64,000 nucleotides of DNA. Origin: Glycocaulis sp. (GTDB lineage Bacteria; Pseudomonadota; Alphaproteobacteria; Caulobacterales; Maricaulaceae). Shown here in pieces: positions 18,072-29,802 of the stretch (its first letter is position 1; each line of letters opens with the position of its first letter). The notes beneath the pieces were generated by a model. The model searched no databases and had not been told where the DNA came from. It was given only the letters and a program-made list of their open reading frames with translations. The stretch is from positions 62,001-126,000 of the forward strand of contig JAIUMI010000004.1 in the NCBI GenBank assembly GCA_022565665.1. Direction: 5' to 3'. The position numbers and the translations under genes were made by a program.

Positions 18072-20045
18072 ATGGCTTATATCGTCGTCCTTGGACCCCT
18101 TCTTGCCGCGATCATCGCCGGCCTGTTCCACAAACAGATCGGCACGCGGGCAAGCCAGACCATCACCACCGGCGCGGTGATCATCGCGGCGCTGGGCTCT
18201 GCCTGGCTCTTCATCGATGTGGCCATGCTGGGCAATGCGCGCACCTATCAGCTCGCGCAGTGGATGGCGGTGGGTGATTTCAATATCAGCTGGGATATCC
18301 GGCTGGATTCGCTCTCGGCGGTGATGCTGGTCGTGATCACCAGCGTGTCCGCGCTCGTGCACGTCTATTCCTGGGGCTATATGGCCGAGGATCCGCACCG
18401 TTCGCGCTTCTTCGCCTACCTCTCGCTCTTCACCTTCGCCATGCTCTCGCTGGTGACGGCGGACAACTTCCTCCAGATGTTCTTCGGCTGGGAAGGCGTG
18501 GGGCTTGCCTCCTATCTGCTGATCGGCTTCTGGTACAAGAAGAAGTCGGCCAATGACGCGGCCATCAAGGCGTTCGTCACCAACCGGGTCGGCGATTTCG
18601 GCCTTGCGCTCGGCGTGATGGCGGTGTTCGCCGTGTTCGGCTCGCTCGCCTTCGACGACGTGTTTGCGCAAGTTCAAGACGGCACGGCGCAGACCCTCAC
18701 CGTCTTCGGCATGGAGTTCATGGCGCTTGAGCTGATCGCCTTCCTCCTCTTCATCGGCGCGATGGGCAAATCGGCGCAGTTCTTCCTGCATGTCTGGCTT
18801 CCCGACGCGATGGAAGGCCCGACGCCGGTTTCCGCGCTCATCCACGCCGCGACCATGGTGACGGCGGGCGTATTCCTGGTGTGCCGCTGCTATCCGATCT
18901 ACGAGCTGGCACCGAACACCTCGGCCATCATCACCTTTATCGGCGCTACGACGGCGCTCTTTGCCGCGACCGTTGGCCTTGCGCAGAACGATATCAAGCG
19001 CGTGATCGCGTATTCGACCTGTTCGCAGCTCGGCTACATGTTCTTCGCGGCCGGCCTCGGGCTCTATTCGGCCGCGATGTTCCACCTCTTCACGCACGCC
19101 TTCTTCAAGGCGCTGCTCTTCCTCGGCGCAGGCTCGGTCATCCATGGCCTGCATCACGAGCAGGACATGCGCAATATGGGCGGCATCTACAAGCTCCTGC
19201 CCGTCACCTGGATCATGATGCTGATCGGCACGCTGGCGCTGACCGGCGTTGGCATTCCGCTACTGAACCTTGGTTTCGCCGGCTTCTACTCGAAGGACAT
19301 GATCATCGAGGAAGCCTTCATGGCAGGCGCGGACGGCGTGGCGTTCGGCTTCTTCGCCTTTGTGGTGGCGCTGATCGCGGCCGGCCTCACCTCCTTCTAC
19401 TCCTGGCGCCTCATTTTCATGACCTTCCACGGCAAGTTCCGCGGCGACAAGCACACGCTTGACCATGCCCATGAAAGCCCGTGGATCATGATCGTGCCGC
19501 TTCTGCTGCTGGCCATTGGCGCGGTGTTTGCGGGCGGTTTCTTCCGCAGCGATTTCGTGGCCCGTGGCGCGCTGGAATTCTGGGGCGGCAGCTTGCCAGC
19601 TGGCCCCTATGCCGAGGGCAATTACGGGGAGGGGGCAACCGGCCACCATCCGCCGGCCTGGGTGCTGTTCGCGCCGGTGACGGTGACGGCCATCGGCTTC
19701 ATCCTCTCCTACTGGTTCTATGTGGTGAAGGAAGGTCTGCCCGCGAAAATCGCCGCGCGTGGCGGTCCGCTGCACAGCTTCCTCTACAACAAATGGTATT
19801 TCGACGAGATCTACGACTTCGTCTTCGTGCGCGGTGCGCGGGGGCTCGGCGATCTGTTCTGGAAGATCGGTGACAAGCGCCTGATTGACGGGCTGGGCCC
19901 GGATGGCTTTGCCGCCACCGCACTTAAGGCCGGTCAGCGCGTCGTGCGCCTGCAGTCGGGCTATCTCTATCACTATGCGTTTGTAATGCTGATCGGCGTT
20001 CTCGGCCTTGCCGTCTGGCTGGTCGCGCGGGCCGGGGGACAATAG
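18072..20045 (+). CDS. nuoL: NADH-quinone oxidoreductase subunit L
   Basis: 657 residues, antiporter-like subunit (ND5) at the distal end of the membrane arm, about 16 helices plus a C-terminal lateral helix. Visible motifs: [19 protein letters not shown] with the key Glu, the broken-helix Lys region [31 protein letters not shown], and [20 protein letters not shown]. The stop is two bases before the nuoM ATG. Confidence 0.98.
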   Translation: MAYIVVLGPLLAAIIAGLFHKQIGTRASQTITTGAVIIAALGSAWLFIDVAMLGNARTYQLAQWMAVGDFNISWDIRLDSLSAVMLVVITSVSALVHVYSWGYMAEDPHRSRFFAYLSLFTFAMLSLVTADNFLQMFFGWEGVGLASYLLIGFWYKKKSANDAAIKAFVTNRVGDFGLALGVMAVFAVFGSLAFDDVFAQVQDGTAQTLTVFGMEFMALELIAFLLFIGAMGKSAQFFLHVWLPDAMEGPTPVSALIHAATMVTAGVFLVCRCYPIYELAPNTSAIITFIGATTALFAATVGLAQNDIKRVIAYSTCSQLGYMFFAAGLGLYSAAMFHLFTHAFFKALLFLGAGSVIHGLHHEQDMRNMGGIYKLLPVTWIMMLIGTLALTGVGIPLLNLGFAGFYSKDMIIEEAFMAGADGVAFGFFAFVVALIAAGLTSFYSWRLIFMTFHGKFRGDKHTLDHAHESPWIMIVPLLLLAIGAVFAGGFFRSDFVARGALEFWGGSLPAGPYAEGNYGEGATGHHPPAWVLFAPVTVTAIGFILSYWFYVVKEGLPAKIAARGGPLHSFLYNKWYFDEIYDFVFVRGARGLGDLFWKIGDKRLIDGLGPDGFAATALKAGQRVVRLQSGYLYHYAFVMLIGVLGLAVWLVARAGGQ

Positions 20046-20047
20046 GC

Positions 20048-21562
20048 ATGCTTGGACAACTCCCCATCCTTACCGCGCTCACCTTCCTGCCTGCGCTTGG
20101 CGCGCTCGCCATCCTGATCCTGCGCGCCATGATGCGTTCGGAGGACCAGGCAGCGCTGGACCGCAATGCGCGCGGCGTGGCGCTGTTCGTGACGCTGTTC
20201 GTCTTCGCGCTCTCCATCCTCCTGGTGCTGGAATTTGATACCGCCCAGCCAGGCTTCCAGTTCGTGGAAACCATTCCGTGGCTGGTCGATCTGGGCATCA
20301 ACTACAAGATGGGAGTGGACGGGCTATCAGTCCTGTTCGTGCTGCTGACCGCCTTCCTGATGCCGATCTGCATTCTGGCAAGCTGGAAGCTGGAAAAGCG
20401 TGTTGCCGACTATATGGCCGCCTTCCTGATCCTCGAGACGCTGGTGATCGGGATTTTCTGCGCGCTCGATCTGGTGCTGTTCTACATCTTCTTTGAAGGC
20501 TCGCTGATCCCGATGTTCCTGATCATCGGCGTGTGGGGCGGGGCCAACCGCATCTATGCGGCCTTCAAATTCTTCCTCTACACCTTCCTTGGCTCCGTGC
20601 TGATGCTGGTGGCGATGATCTACATGTTCGTCACGGCGGGTACGACCGACATCCCGACGCTCCTCACCTATGACTTCGCCCGTGAGGCGCAGACATGGAT
20701 GTGGCTCGCCTTCTTTGCCTCGTTCGCGGTGAAGATGCCGATGTGGCCGGTCCACACCTGGCTGCCTGACGCGCACGTGGAGGCGCCGACCGCTGGCTCG
20801 GTTATTCTGGCCGGTATCCTGCTGAAGCTGGGCGGCTACGGCTTCCTGCGCTTCTCCCTGCCCATGTTCCCCGATGCGAGCGCCTTCTTCGCGCCGATGG
20901 TGATGGTCCTGTCGGTGATCGCCATCGTCTACACCTCGCTCGTTGCCTTCCGGCAGACCGATATCAAGAAGCTGATCGCGTACTCGTCCGTCGCCCATAT
21001 GGGCTTTGTGACGATGGGCCTGTTCACCATGAACGAGCTGGGCGTGCAGGGTGCGATCTTCCAGATGATCTCGCACGGCTTCATCTCCGGCGCTCTCTTC
21101 CTGTGCGTAGGCGTGATCTATGACCGCTTCCACACCCGCGAGATCGCCTTCTATGGCGGGCTTGTGCACAAGATGCCGGTGTTTGCCGCCTTCTTCGCGC
21201 TCTTCACCATGGCCAATGTCGGCCTGCCGGGCACGTCGGGTTTCGTCGGCGAGATCATGACCATGTTTGGCGCGTTCCAGTACGATCCGCGCGTGGCTGT
21301 CGGTGCAGCGCTCGGCGTTATCTTCTCGGCCGTCTACATGCTCACCCTCTACAAGAACGTGGTGTTTGGCGAGATCACGAATGCGAAGATCGAGTCTGCG
21401 ACCGATCTTGACTGGCGCGAGTGGGTGAACCTCTCCGTGCTCGGCTTCATGGCGATCTGGCTCGGCTTCTTCACCACGCCGATCACCGATGTCACGTCTG
21501 CCTCCGTCGAGGCGCTCATCTCCCAGTACCAGGCTGCTCTGGCAGCTTCGGCGAACCCGTAA
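20048..21562 (+). CDS. nuoM: NADH-quinone oxidoreductase subunit M
   Basis: 504 residues, about 14 membrane helices (ND4), second antiporter-like subunit. Conserved Glu in [17 protein letters not shown], the Lys-bearing helix [27 protein letters not shown] and [19 protein letters not shown] are all present. Directly follows nuoL. Confidence 0.98.
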   Translation: MLGQLPILTALTFLPALGALAILILRAMMRSEDQAALDRNARGVALFVTLFVFALSILLVLEFDTAQPGFQFVETIPWLVDLGINYKMGVDGLSVLFVLLTAFLMPICILASWKLEKRVADYMAAFLILETLVIGIFCALDLVLFYIFFEGSLIPMFLIIGVWGGANRIYAAFKFFLYTFLGSVLMLVAMIYMFVTAGTTDIPTLLTYDFAREAQTWMWLAFFASFAVKMPMWPVHTWLPDAHVEAPTAGSVILAGILLKLGGYGFLRFSLPMFPDASAFFAPMVMVLSVIAIVYTSLVAFRQTDIKKLIAYSSVAHMGFVTMGLFTMNELGVQGAIFQMISHGFISGALFLCVGVIYDRFHTREIAFYGGLVHKMPVFAAFFALFTMANVGLPGTSGFVGEIMTMFGAFQYDPRVAVGAALGVIFSAVYMLTLYKNVVFGEITNAKIESATDLDWREWVNLSVLGFMAIWLGFFTTPITDVTSASVEALISQYQAALAASANP

Positions 21563-21580
21563 CTCCAAGGCACGACGCCC

Positions 21581-23029
21581 ATGACCGCGACCGAGCTGCT
21601 TGCTGATCTCCGCCTTATCGTCCCCGAGCTGGTGCTGGCCATCGGTGCGCTGGGCCTGCTCGTGGCGGGCGTGTTCATCCGGGGCGAGCAGGCAGCTTCG
21701 CGCCTCGTCTCCATGGTGTCGATGGCGCTGCTAGTGCTGGCGGCGGGCGTTGCGGTGTTTCTGGCGCCGGAAGGCGGCGGCACGGCGTTCAATGGCGCGA
21801 TCATACTCGATAGCTTCGCGCTCTACGCCAAGGCCGTGGTCTTCCTTGCTGCCGCTGTCGCGCTGGTGCTGGCGGGCAATTTCCTGGAGGCCGAACGCAT
21901 TGGCCGGTTCGAGTATCCGGTGCTCATCCTGCTGGCGACGCTCGGCATGTCGGTCATGGTCTCGGCCAATGACCTGATCACGCTCTATCTCGGCCTAGAG
22001 CTGCAATCGCTCTCGCTCTACGTGCTTGCCGCGTTCAACCGTGACAGCCTGCGCGCGTCCGAAGCCGGCCTGAAATATTTCGTGCTCGGCGCTCTCTCCT
22101 CCGGCCTGCTGCTCTATGGCGCGTCACTGGTTTACGGCTTTGCCGGTTCCACCGGGTTTGACGCGATTGCGCTAGCGGCTGCCGATCCGTCTGTCGGCCT
22201 CATTTTCGGCCTCGTCTTCGTGGTCTCCGGCCTTGCCTTCAAGATTTCCGCCGCGCCCTTCCACATGTGGACACCGGATGTCTATGAGGGCGCGCCGACG
22301 CCTGTGGCCGCCTTCTTTGCCACCGCGCCAAAATTTGCCGCCATGATGCTGTTGATCCGCGTGCTGATGGAGCCGTTTGGCGCCATGGCCGACCAGTGGC
22401 AGCAGATCACCATCATTCTGGCCATCCTCTCCATGGCCATCGGCGCGCTCGGCGCGCTCCTGCAAACGAATATCAAGCGCCTGATGGCCTATTCCTCCAT
22501 CGGTAATATGGGCTATGCGCTCGTGGGCCTGTCGGCGGGCACCGAAGCGGCTGTGTGGGCGGTCATGCTCTACATGACGCTCTACGTGATCGGTGTCGCC
22601 GGTGCGTTCGGTGTCATCCTGTCCATGCGCCGCGCTGAGGGCATGGTGGAACGGATCGAGGATCTGGCAGGGCTCTCCAAGACCCGGCCCGGCCTCGCGC
22701 TTGCCTTTACCGGGCTGCTCCTGTCCATCGGCGGCATGCCCTTCCTTGTCGGCTTCTTCGGCAAGTTCCTCGTCTTCTTCGCCGCCGTGCAGGCGGGCCT
22801 GATCTGGTTGGCCGTGCTGGGCGGGCTCTTCTCCACGATCTCGATTGCCTACTATCTGATGGTACTGAAGCGCGTCTGGTTCGACGAGCCGGTGGCCGAG
22901 TTCCTGCCTGCGCCTGCCAGCATCGCCGTCATCACGCGCGTAGCCGGGATCGGCACGGTCGGCCTTCTCCTGCTGGTACCCTTCATGCTGGGTCAGGTCA
23001 TGCAGGCGAGCGCCGTATTCGGCGGGTAG
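21581..23029 (+). CDS. nuoN: NADH-quinone oxidoreductase subunit N
   Basis: 482 residues, about 14 membrane helices (ND2), third antiporter-like subunit. Key features: YLGLELQSLSLYVLAAFNR with the channel Glu, KISAAPFHMWTPDVYEGAPTPVAAFFATAPK, and IKRLMAYSSIGNMGYALVGL. Last complex I gene; its stop is directly followed by the birA ATG with no spacer. Confidence 0.98.
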   Translation: MTATELLADLRLIVPELVLAIGALGLLVAGVFIRGEQAASRLVSMVSMALLVLAAGVAVFLAPEGGGTAFNGAIILDSFALYAKAVVFLAAAVALVLAGNFLEAERIGRFEYPVLILLATLGMSVMVSANDLITLYLGLELQSLSLYVLAAFNRDSLRASEAGLKYFVLGALSSGLLLYGASLVYGFAGSTGFDAIALAAADPSVGLIFGLVFVVSGLAFKISAAPFHMWTPDVYEGAPTPVAAFFATAPKFAAMMLLIRVLMEPFGAMADQWQQITIILAILSMAIGALGALLQTNIKRLMAYSSIGNMGYALVGLSAGTEAAVWAVMLYMTLYVIGVAGAFGVILSMRRAEGMVERIEDLAGLSKTRPGLALAFTGLLLSIGGMPFLVGFFGKFLVFFAAVQAGLIWLAVLGGLFSTISIAYYLMVLKRVWFDEPVAEFLPAPASIAVITRVAGIGTVGLLLLVPFMLGQVMQASAVFGG

Positions 23030-23767
23030 ATGACCCTTCGGATCGAACACTTTTCCGAGCTGGACTCCACCAATGAGGAAGCACGCCGCCGCGCATTGGA
23101 CGGTGAACGTGGCCCCTTATGGATACGTGCCGACCGGCAGGGGGCAGGGCGCGGGCGCCGCGGGCGCGCCTGGGTCAGCGAACCGGGTAATCTCTTCATC
23201 ACCGGGCTCTACGTGCTCGATGCAAGCGCAGGCGAGGCGGCGAAACTTTCCTTCGCCGCTGCCTTGAGCGTGGCCGACCTGATTGAGGAAGCCGCGCCGG
23301 GGCTCGGCCCGCGCCTGAAATGGCCCAATGACGTGCTGGTCGATGGCAAAAAGATCTGCGGCATATTGCTGGAGTCTGGCTCTGCGCCCGGTGGCGGGCT
23401 GTGGCTGGCGGTCGGGATTGGCGTCAATCTCGCCCATCATCCGGACGACGCCGAGCGTCCGGCGACCAGCCTTGCTGCCCATGGTGTGCAGCCGGAACCA
23501 GCCCATGCAGGCGAGCGCCTCGCGCATCATTTCGACACATGGCTTTCGCGCTGGCAGATGAGCGGATTTGCCCCGATACGGGACGCCTGGCTTACCCGCG
23601 CACACGGGCTCGGGGAGCGCTGCACGGCCCGGCTGGAAGCCGAGACGGTGGAGGGCATCTTTGCCGACCTCATGGCAGACGGCGCGCTGCGGCTGGATTT
23701 GGCAGATGGCACGAGACGGCTTATCTCCGCGGGCGATGTGTTCTTCTCCGGCCCCGTGAAAGGCTGA
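23030..23767 (+). CDS. birA: biotin--[acetyl-CoA-carboxylase] ligase
   Basis: 245 residues, catalytic core plus C-terminal SH3-like domain. The biotinyl-AMP loop [17 protein letters not shown] and the segment [21 protein letters not shown] are diagnostic. There is no N-terminal helix-turn-helix, so it attaches biotin to carboxylase carrier domains but cannot act as the E. coli-type biotin repressor. The gene begins on the base after the nuoN stop, so it should be translated by ribosomes finishing nuoN. Confidence 0.95.
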   Translation: MTLRIEHFSELDSTNEEARRRALDGERGPLWIRADRQGAGRGRRGRAWVSEPGNLFITGLYVLDASAGEAAKLSFAAALSVADLIEEAAPGLGPRLKWPNDVLVDGKKICGILLESGSAPGGGLWLAVGIGVNLAHHPDDAERPATSLAAHGVQPEPAHAGERLAHHFDTWLSRWQMSGFAPIRDAWLTRAHGLGERCTARLEAETVEGIFADLMADGALRLDLADGTRRLISAGDVFFSGPVKG

Positions 23768-23771
23768 CCCG

Positions 23772-24560
23772 ATGCTGCTCGCTATCGATTGCGGCAATAC
23801 CAATACGCTCTTTGCTGTCCATGACGGCACGGACTGGCGCGCGCAATGGCGCACGGCAACCTACACGCCGCGCACGGCGGATGAATATGCCGTCTGGCTC
23901 GCCCAGCTGATGAGCCTGCAGGGGCTGAGTTTCGAAGACCTTTCGGCCTGCGTGATCTCGTCCGTGGTGCCGCAATCGCTGTTCAACCTGCGCAATCTGG
24001 CACGGCGTTATCTGAAGGCCGAGCCGCTGGTGATAGGCGATGCGGGCGTCAATCTCGGCATCACGGTCAATCTCGACCGGCCGGGCGAGGCGGGCGCGGA
24101 TCGGCTGGTCAACGCGCTGGGCTGCCGGGTGAAATATCCGGGCCATCTCATCATCGTGGATTCCGGCACGGCGACGACGTTCGATGTCGTGTCGTCGGAC
24201 GGCGCGTTCGAGGGCGGTATCATCGCGCCCGGCATCAATCTTTCCATGCAGGCATTGCACAATGCGGCCGCACAGCTGCCGCGCATCGCCATCGAGAAGC
24301 CGCCCAGCGTGATCGGCAAGAACACGGTCGGGGCCATGCAGTCCGGCGTGTTCTGGGGCTATATCGACCTGATTGACGGGCTGGTGACGCGCATCCGCGC
24401 CGAGTATGGCCAGCCCATGACGGTCATCGCGACCGGCGGCGTGGCTTCGCTCTTTGAAGGGGCCTCGGCAAGAATCGACCATTTCGACGCGGATGTGACC
24501 ATTCGCGGCCTACTTGAAGTCTGGCGGCTGAACAGCGCCGCGAAGGGAGCGCGCGCGTGA
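23772..24560 (+). CDS. coaX: type III pantothenate kinase
   Basis: 262 residues. N-terminal phosphate motif [19 protein letters not shown] with Asp6, then [10 protein letters not shown] and [12 protein letters not shown] as in type III (CoaX) enzymes of the ASKHA fold. It carries out the first step of coenzyme A synthesis and is not inhibited by CoA in known members. The birA-coaX pairing is common. It overlaps the RNase J start by four bases. Confidence 0.95.
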   Translation: MLLAIDCGNTNTLFAVHDGTDWRAQWRTATYTPRTADEYAVWLAQLMSLQGLSFEDLSACVISSVVPQSLFNLRNLARRYLKAEPLVIGDAGVNLGITVNLDRPGEAGADRLVNALGCRVKYPGHLIIVDSGTATTFDVVSSDGAFEGGIIAPGINLSMQALHNAAAQLPRIAIEKPPSVIGKNTVGAMQSGVFWGYIDLIDGLVTRIRAEYGQPMTVIATGGVASLFEGASARIDHFDADVTIRGLLEVWRLNSAAKGARA

Positions 24561-26230
24561 GCAAGGCTGAAGAGTCGATCTACTTCGTCCCGCTGGGCGG
24601 GTCGGGCGAGATCGGGATGAACCTCAATCTCTACGGTTTCGGCCCGGAACATGACCGCAAGTGGATCATCGTTGATTGCGGCGTGACGTTCGGCGATCTC
24701 TCCACGCCCGGCGTGGACGTGATCCTGCCTGACCCGCGCTTTATCGAGGACCAGAAGCATAACCTGCTCGCCATCGTGCTGACCCATGCCCATGAGGACC
24801 ATATGGGCGCCGTCGCCTATCTCTGGGAGCGGCTGCGCTGCCCCATCTTCGCGACGCCCTTCACCGCCTATCTGATGCGCGACCGGCTGGCCGAGCGTGA
24901 TTTGCTGGGCGAGGCCAAGGTCCGCGAGATTGATCTCAATGGCCGGTTCGGAATCGGCCCGTTCGATCTGGAACTGATTACGTTGACCCACTCCATCCCG
25001 GAGCCCAATGGGCTGGCGATCCGCACCCCTGCAGGTCTTGTCCTGCACACGGGTGACTGGAAGCTCGACCCCGATCCGCTGGTCGGTGCCCCCACCGACG
25101 CCGAGGCCATCAAGGCGCTCGCCAAAGAGGGCATCATGGCCATGGTGTGCGATAGCACCAATGTTTTCACGCCGGGCGAGGCGGGCTCTGAAGGCGATGT
25201 GAGGGCCGAACTGACCAAGGTGATCGGCGAGCAGAAGGGCCGGGTGGCCGTAGCCGCCTTCGCCTCCAATGTCGCACGCCTTGAGACAGCCGTGCTGGCC
25301 GCTGAAGCCAATGGCAGGCGTGTCTGCCTGCTCGGCCGGTCCATGCACCGCATGGCCAATGCGGCCAAGTCGGTGGGGCTGCTGCAATCATGCGCGCCCT
25401 TCATCGAGGAAGACGAGGCGGGCTATTTCCCGGCCGACAAGATCGCCTTCGTGTGTACGGGAAGCCAGGGCGAACCGCGTGCCGCGCTCTCGCGCATCGC
25501 CAATGGCGATCATCCCAATATCACGCTGGGCAAAGGCGATACGGTCATCTTCTCCTCGCGCATCATTCCGGGCAATGAGCGCGGCATTTTCGACATGATG
25601 AACCGGCTGGCCGCGCGCGGCATAAAGCTTATCACCGAGCGTGACCGGGCTATCCACGTCTCCGGCCATCCGTGCCGCGATGAGCTCAGACAGATGTATG
25701 AGTGGGCAAACCCGCGCGTGGCGATCCCCGTCCATGGCGAGACGCGCCATTTGATCGAGCACGCCGACTACGCGAAAAAGCTTGGCATCAAGCAGGCACT
25801 GATCCCGAAGAATGGCGCGGTCATCGAGATCAACGCGCAAGGCGCACGTATCATTGACGAAACGCCGGCCGGGCGGCTGCATCTGGACGGCAATGTGATC
25901 GTGGCGGCCGATGCGCCCTCCATGCGCGAGCGGCGCAAGCTGGCCTATGCCGGCGCCATCACGGTCGGCATGGCGATATCGGGCAAGGGCGAAATAGTGT
26001 CGGGTCCGGATATCCGCGCCATCGGCGTGCCTGATGCCCATGAAATGGAGCATGATGATTTTCTCGATGCGCTGGCCGATGCGGTCGAGCGGGCCTTTGC
26101 CGAACTGGGCAGGAAGGCGCGCCGCGACGAGGACGAGGTGGAGGAGGCGGTGCGCCGCGCCGTGCGCCGCGAGGCCAACAGGCTATGGGGCAAGAAGCCC
26201 GTGGTCGAGGCCATGGTATTGATGACGTAA
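24557..26230 (+). CDS. rnj: ribonuclease J
   Basis: 557 residues (GTG start at 24557). Metallo-beta-lactamase core with zinc motif HAHEDH at 77-82, then the beta-CASP domain (VACFAS-like [26 protein letters not shown]) and the [11 protein letters not shown] segment, followed by a C-terminal domain. RNase J has endo- and 5'-3' exonuclease activity and matures rRNA and mRNA; alphaproteobacteria often have it as well as RNase E. It overlaps coaX by four bases; the next ATG is 11 bases after its stop. Confidence 0.95.
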   Translation: MSKAEESIYFVPLGGSGEIGMNLNLYGFGPEHDRKWIIVDCGVTFGDLSTPGVDVILPDPRFIEDQKHNLLAIVLTHAHEDHMGAVAYLWERLRCPIFATPFTAYLMRDRLAERDLLGEAKVREIDLNGRFGIGPFDLELITLTHSIPEPNGLAIRTPAGLVLHTGDWKLDPDPLVGAPTDAEAIKALAKEGIMAMVCDSTNVFTPGEAGSEGDVRAELTKVIGEQKGRVAVAAFASNVARLETAVLAAEANGRRVCLLGRSMHRMANAAKSVGLLQSCAPFIEEDEAGYFPADKIAFVCTGSQGEPRAALSRIANGDHPNITLGKGDTVIFSSRIIPGNERGIFDMMNRLAARGIKLITERDRAIHVSGHPCRDELRQMYEWANPRVAIPVHGETRHLIEHADYAKKLGIKQALIPKNGAVIEINAQGARIIDETPAGRLHLDGNVIVAADAPSMRERRKLAYAGAITVGMAISGKGEIVSGPDIRAIGVPDAHEMEHDDFLDALADAVERAFAELGRKARRDEDEVEEAVRRAVRREANRLWGKKPVVEAMVLMT

Positions 26231-26241
26231 GGGATGTTTCC

Positions 26242-26670
26242 ATGAAGATCGGACGGCTCAACCATGTGGGTGTCGCCACGCCTGACGTGAAAGCGGCGGC
26301 GAAAACCTATGCCGAGCTTTATGGCGCAACCGATGCCACCGAGGCGAAGGACTTTCCCCATCTGGGCGTGCGGGTGATCTTCGTCTCCGTGCCCAACATG
26401 CAGATCGAGCTGATCGAGCCGTTGGGCGAAGACAGCCCGATCCACAAATTCCTGGAGAAGAACCCGAAGGGTGGCCAGCACCATATGTGCTTTGAAGTCA
26501 GTGACATAATCGTGGCACGTGATGCGATGCGTGAACGCGGCGCGACGGTTCTCGGCACGGGCGAGCCCTATATCGGAGCGCATGGCGTGCCGGTCATCTT
26601 CGTCCACCCGAGGGACACGGGCGGCGTGCTGATCGAGTTGATGCAAGCACCGGGTATGGGAGGTCATTGA
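26242..26670 (+). CDS. mce: methylmalonyl-CoA epimerase
   Basis: 142 residues from ATG 26242, a vicinal-oxygen-chelate protein: NHVGVATPDVKAAAKTY at the N-terminus, the metal ligands His in NHVG, His in GGQHHMCFEV, and Glu in VLIELMQ near the C-terminus. It interconverts (S)- and (R)-methylmalonyl-CoA in propionyl-CoA use. An in-frame upstream start at 26185 lies inside the RNase J gene and is not used here. Overlaps the DUF1467 start by one base. Confidence 0.95.
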   Translation: MKIGRLNHVGVATPDVKAAAKTYAELYGATDATEAKDFPHLGVRVIFVSVPNMQIELIEPLGEDSPIHKFLEKNPKGGQHHMCFEVSDIIVARDAMRERGATVLGTGEPYIGAHGVPVIFVHPRDTGGVLIELMQAPGMGGH

Positions 26671-27047
26671 TGACAGAGCGAGCACCCATCATCGTCCAGC
26701 CAGCTTTCCGCTATCTCGGCATGTTCCTCACCATGCTGTCGCTGGTGATCCTGTTTGCCCAGCTTTTCGTGCGCTCGGGCGAGGTGGGGTTTGTTGAAGG
26801 CATTGTCGTCTATCTGATCACCTGGTGGATCGTGATCTTCACCGTTCTGCCCATACGCATTCAGGGCCAGTACGAGACCGGCGAGATCGTGGAAGGCTCG
26901 GAGCCGGGCGCGCCGGTCAATCCGCGCCTGAAGGAGAAGGCCTTCCTCACCACCGTTATCACCAGCGTGCTCTGGCTGATCTTCTTTGCGGTGATGGAGC
27001 TGGGGATTGTCGACCTCAACACGCTCTGGGGGCCGGAGTACCGGTAG
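26670..27047 (+). CDS. DUF1467 family small membrane protein
   Basis: 125 residues with three hydrophobic helices (about 14-33, 41-64 and 90-112) and a charged loop between the second and third. This matches the DUF1467 family, found in alphaproteobacteria next to mce and proS; the function is unknown. ATG 26670 overlaps the mce stop (tgATGA). A TTG three bases earlier is also in frame but less likely. Between its stop and proS, 99 bases show no gene and no terminator with a T-run. Confidence 0.82.
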   Translation: MTERAPIIVQPAFRYLGMFLTMLSLVILFAQLFVRSGEVGFVEGIVVYLITWWIVIFTVLPIRIQGQYETGEIVEGSEPGAPVNPRLKEKAFLTTVITSVLWLIFFAVMELGIVDLNTLWGPEYR

Positions 27048-27146
27048 GGCGGATGGCGTGCGCCGCCGCAAAGCCCGCCTTGTAAGGCGTGCCAGCGCGG
27101 TCTAATCCTCAATTCACCACACACCTGACCAGATGAGCCCTTACCC

Positions 27147-28484
27147 ATGCGCCTTAGCCGGTTTTTCCTGCCCGTCCTGAAAGAAACGCCTGCAGACGCG
27201 CAGATTGTGTCCCACCGGCTGATGCTGCGCGCCGGCATGATCCGCCAGCAATCGGCGGGCATCTATTCCTGGCTGCCGCTGGGCTTCAAGGTGCTCAAGA
27301 AGATCGAACAGATCGTACGCGAGGAGCAGAACCGGGCAGGGGCCATTGAACTCCTCATGCCGACCCTGCAATCGGCTGATCTGTGGCGCGAGAGCGGGCG
27401 CTATGACGGCTATGGCAAGGAGATGCTGCGCATTGTCGACCGCCATGAGCGCGACCTGCTCTACGGGCCGACCAATGAGGAAATGATCACGGAGATTTTC
27501 CGCTCTTACTGCCGGTCCTACAAGGACTTGCCGAAAAACCTCTATCACATCCAGTGGAAGTTCCGCGACGAGATCCGCCCCCGCTTTGGCGTGATGCGCG
27601 GCCGCGAATTCCTGATGAAGGATGCCTATTCGTTCGATCTGGACGAGGCAGGCGCGCGCCGGGCCTATAACCGCATGTTCGTGGCCTATCTCAACACGTT
27701 CGAGCGCATGGGGCTGAAAGCGGTGCCGATGCGCGCCGATACCGGCCCGATCGGTGGCGATCTCTCCCACGAATTCATCATTCTGGCCGAGACCGGCGAG
27801 AGCGAGGTGTTCTGCGATTCAGCCCTCGTCGACATGGGCGCGCCGGGTCTTGATGTGGATTTTGATGGCGACCTCCAGCCGCTTGTCGATGCGCGTACCT
27901 CGCTCTATGCCGCGACCGACGAGATGCACGAGGCGGCCCGCTTCGAGAGCGAAGTACCCGCCGAACGGCGCCTGTCCGCGCGCGGGATCGAGGTCGGCCA
28001 TATTTTCTACTTCGCGACGAAGTATTCCGAGCCCATGAAAGCTGTCGTGACCCATCCTGATGGCAAGGACCGCCCCGTTCACATGGGTTCTTACGGTGTT
28101 GGCGTGTCACGCCTGCTGGGCGCGATCATCGAGGCCCATCACGACGAGGCGGGGTGCATCTGGCCGGAAGAGGTTGCGCCCTTCGGTGTAGGCATCATCA
28201 ATCTGAAAACCGGTGATGCGGACACCGATGCGGCCTGCGCCAAGGCCTATGACGCGCTGACGAAGGCCGGCAAGGATCCGCTTCTCGATGACACCGATGA
28301 GCGCCCTGGCGGCAAGTTCGCCACCATGGACCTTATCGGCCTGCCCTGGCAGCTCGTCATCGGCCCGCGCGGGCTGAAAGAGGGCAAGGTGGAGGTGAAG
28401 CACCGCGCCAGCGGCGCGCGCCACGAGCTGAGTCTGGAGGACGCGATAGCACGCCTCGCCGAAGGGAGCCTGCCGCGTGGCTGA
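27147..28484 (+). CDS. proS: prolyl-tRNA synthetase
   Basis: 445 residues, class II aminoacyl-tRNA synthetase of the short bacterial form without the large editing insertion. Motif regions are plain: [15 protein letters not shown] start, [60 protein letters not shown], and a C-terminal anticodon domain. Charges tRNA-Pro in the cytosol. Overlaps lolC by eight bases. Confidence 0.97.
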   Translation: MRLSRFFLPVLKETPADAQIVSHRLMLRAGMIRQQSAGIYSWLPLGFKVLKKIEQIVREEQNRAGAIELLMPTLQSADLWRESGRYDGYGKEMLRIVDRHERDLLYGPTNEEMITEIFRSYCRSYKDLPKNLYHIQWKFRDEIRPRFGVMRGREFLMKDAYSFDLDEAGARRAYNRMFVAYLNTFERMGLKAVPMRADTGPIGGDLSHEFIILAETGESEVFCDSALVDMGAPGLDVDFDGDLQPLVDARTSLYAATDEMHEAARFESEVPAERRLSARGIEVGHIFYFATKYSEPMKAVVTHPDGKDRPVHMGSYGVGVSRLLGAIIEAHHDEAGCIWPEEVAPFGVGIINLKTGDADTDAACAKAYDALTKAGKDPLLDDTDERPGGKFATMDLIGLPWQLVIGPRGLKEGKVEVKHRASGARHELSLEDAIARLAEGSLPRG

Positions 28485-29802
28485 AGGAGCCACCAGACCA
28501 GCCAAGGGGGCTAACGGCGCTGGCGCGTTCAGCGCCTTCGAGTTCATGCTCGCCTTCCGCTATCTGCGCACACGGCGCAAGCATGGCGGGGTGACGCTGA
28601 TTTCGGTGATCTCCTTTGTCGGCATCATGCTGGCCGTGACGGCGCTGATCGCGGTCATGTCCATCATGAACGGCTTCCGGCATGAATTGCTGTCGCGCCT
28701 TCTGGGCGTGCAGCCGCATGTCTATGTCTACACCACCGATAACCGCCTGCTGACCGATGAACTGACCAACCAGATCAATGCCGTACCGGGCGTGCGCATG
28801 GCAGGCCCTGTCATCGCGGCGCAGGCGCTCCTCAGCTCTGAGCGGGCCGCCACCGGTGCGCAGGTGATCGGCGTGCGTCCGCAAGATCTCGCCCGCTTCG
28901 ATCTTATTGCCGGTGATGGCGAGGCCGCTGCGGCTGGCGGAGGCATTGTGCAGGGCTCGGCAGACGAGTTCGGCGTCGGCCATCATGGCGGGGACGGCAT
29001 TCTGATTGGTTCCGGCATTGCCGCCCATCTGGGTGTCAGCGCGGGCGATACCGTCACCCTGCTCGCGCCGCAGGGTGCCTCAACCCCCATGGGCACTGTG
29101 CCGCGCCGCAAGAACTATGTGGTCGAAGGCGTTGTTTCCATGGGTGTTCTCGATCTCGACCGCATCTATGTGTTCATGCCGCTGGAGCAGGCCGCGCTCT
29201 TCTTCAACCGCACCGGCGCGGACTATATCGATATCCGGGTGACCAACCCCGATGCGCCCGAAGCCGTCGTCGAGGCGGTGCGCCAGCTTGTGCCGCCGGG
29301 CTCGGCTGTCTTTGACTGGCGGCGGCAGAACCAGTCCTTCTGGACCGCGCTGCAGGTGGAGCGCATGGCGATGCGGCTCATCCTCTCCATCATCGTGCTG
29401 ATCGCGGCCATGAACATCATCTCCGGCCTTGTCATGCTGGTGAAGAATAAGAGCCGCGATATCGCCATCCTGCGCACGATGGGTGCGACGCAAGGCTCGA
29501 TAATGCGGATCTTCCTGATCTCTGGCGCAATGATCGGCGTGCTGGGTACAGCGGCGGGCATCGTGCTCGGCATCCTCATCGCCGTCTTCATCGGGCCGAT
29601 ACAGGATTTCCTCGCCTTCGTGACGGGCGTCGATGTGTTCGATCCGTCGGTCTATCTCTTGTACCGCCTTCCCGCGCGGCTGGACTGGGCCGAAGTGGTG
29701 TTCGTGGCCTTCTGGGGCTTTGCAACCGCGCTGCTGGCCACGCTGCCGCCATCCTGGCGGGCAGGGCGCATCGATCCGGTGGAGGCGCTGCGCTATGAGT
29801 GA
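28477..29802 (+). CDS. lolC: lipoprotein-releasing ABC transporter permease (LolC/LolE family)
   Basis: 441 residues, GTG start at 28477 overlapping the proS stop. One N-terminal membrane helix (about 42-66, after [18 protein letters not shown]), a large periplasmic domain, and three C-terminal helices with the family segment [24 protein letters not shown]. Takes lipoproteins out of the inner membrane and hands them to LolA. Alphaproteobacteria normally encode one LolC/E-type permease that probably forms a homodimer; lolD follows with an eight-base overlap. An internal start at a later Met is possible. Confidence 0.93.
   Translation: MAEGATRPAKGANGAGAFSAFEFMLAFRYLRTRRKHGGVTLISVISFVGIMLAVTALIAVMSIMNGFRHELLSRLLGVQPHVYVYTTDNRLLTDELTNQINAVPGVRMAGPVIAAQALLSSERAATGAQVIGVRPQDLARFDLIAGDGEAAAAGGGIVQGSADEFGVGHHGGDGILIGSGIAAHLGVSAGDTVTLLAPQGASTPMGTVPRRKNYVVEGVVSMGVLDLDRIYVFMPLEQAALFFNRTGADYIDIRVTNPDAPEAVVEAVRQLVPPGSAVFDWRRQNQSFWTALQVERMAMRLILSIIVLIAAMNIISGLVMLVKNKSRDIAILRTMGATQGSIMRIFLISGAMIGVLGTAAGIVLGILIAVFIGPIQDFLAFVTGVDVFDPSVYLLYRLPARLDWAEVVFVAFWGFATALLATLPPSWRAGRIDPVEALRYE

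Noticed and set aside
27048-27146. GC-rich inverted repeats (GGCGG...CCGCC and GCCTTGTAAGGC) before proS, considered as a terminator.
   Set aside because: Stems are short and imperfect and no T-run follows; not enough to call a terminator.
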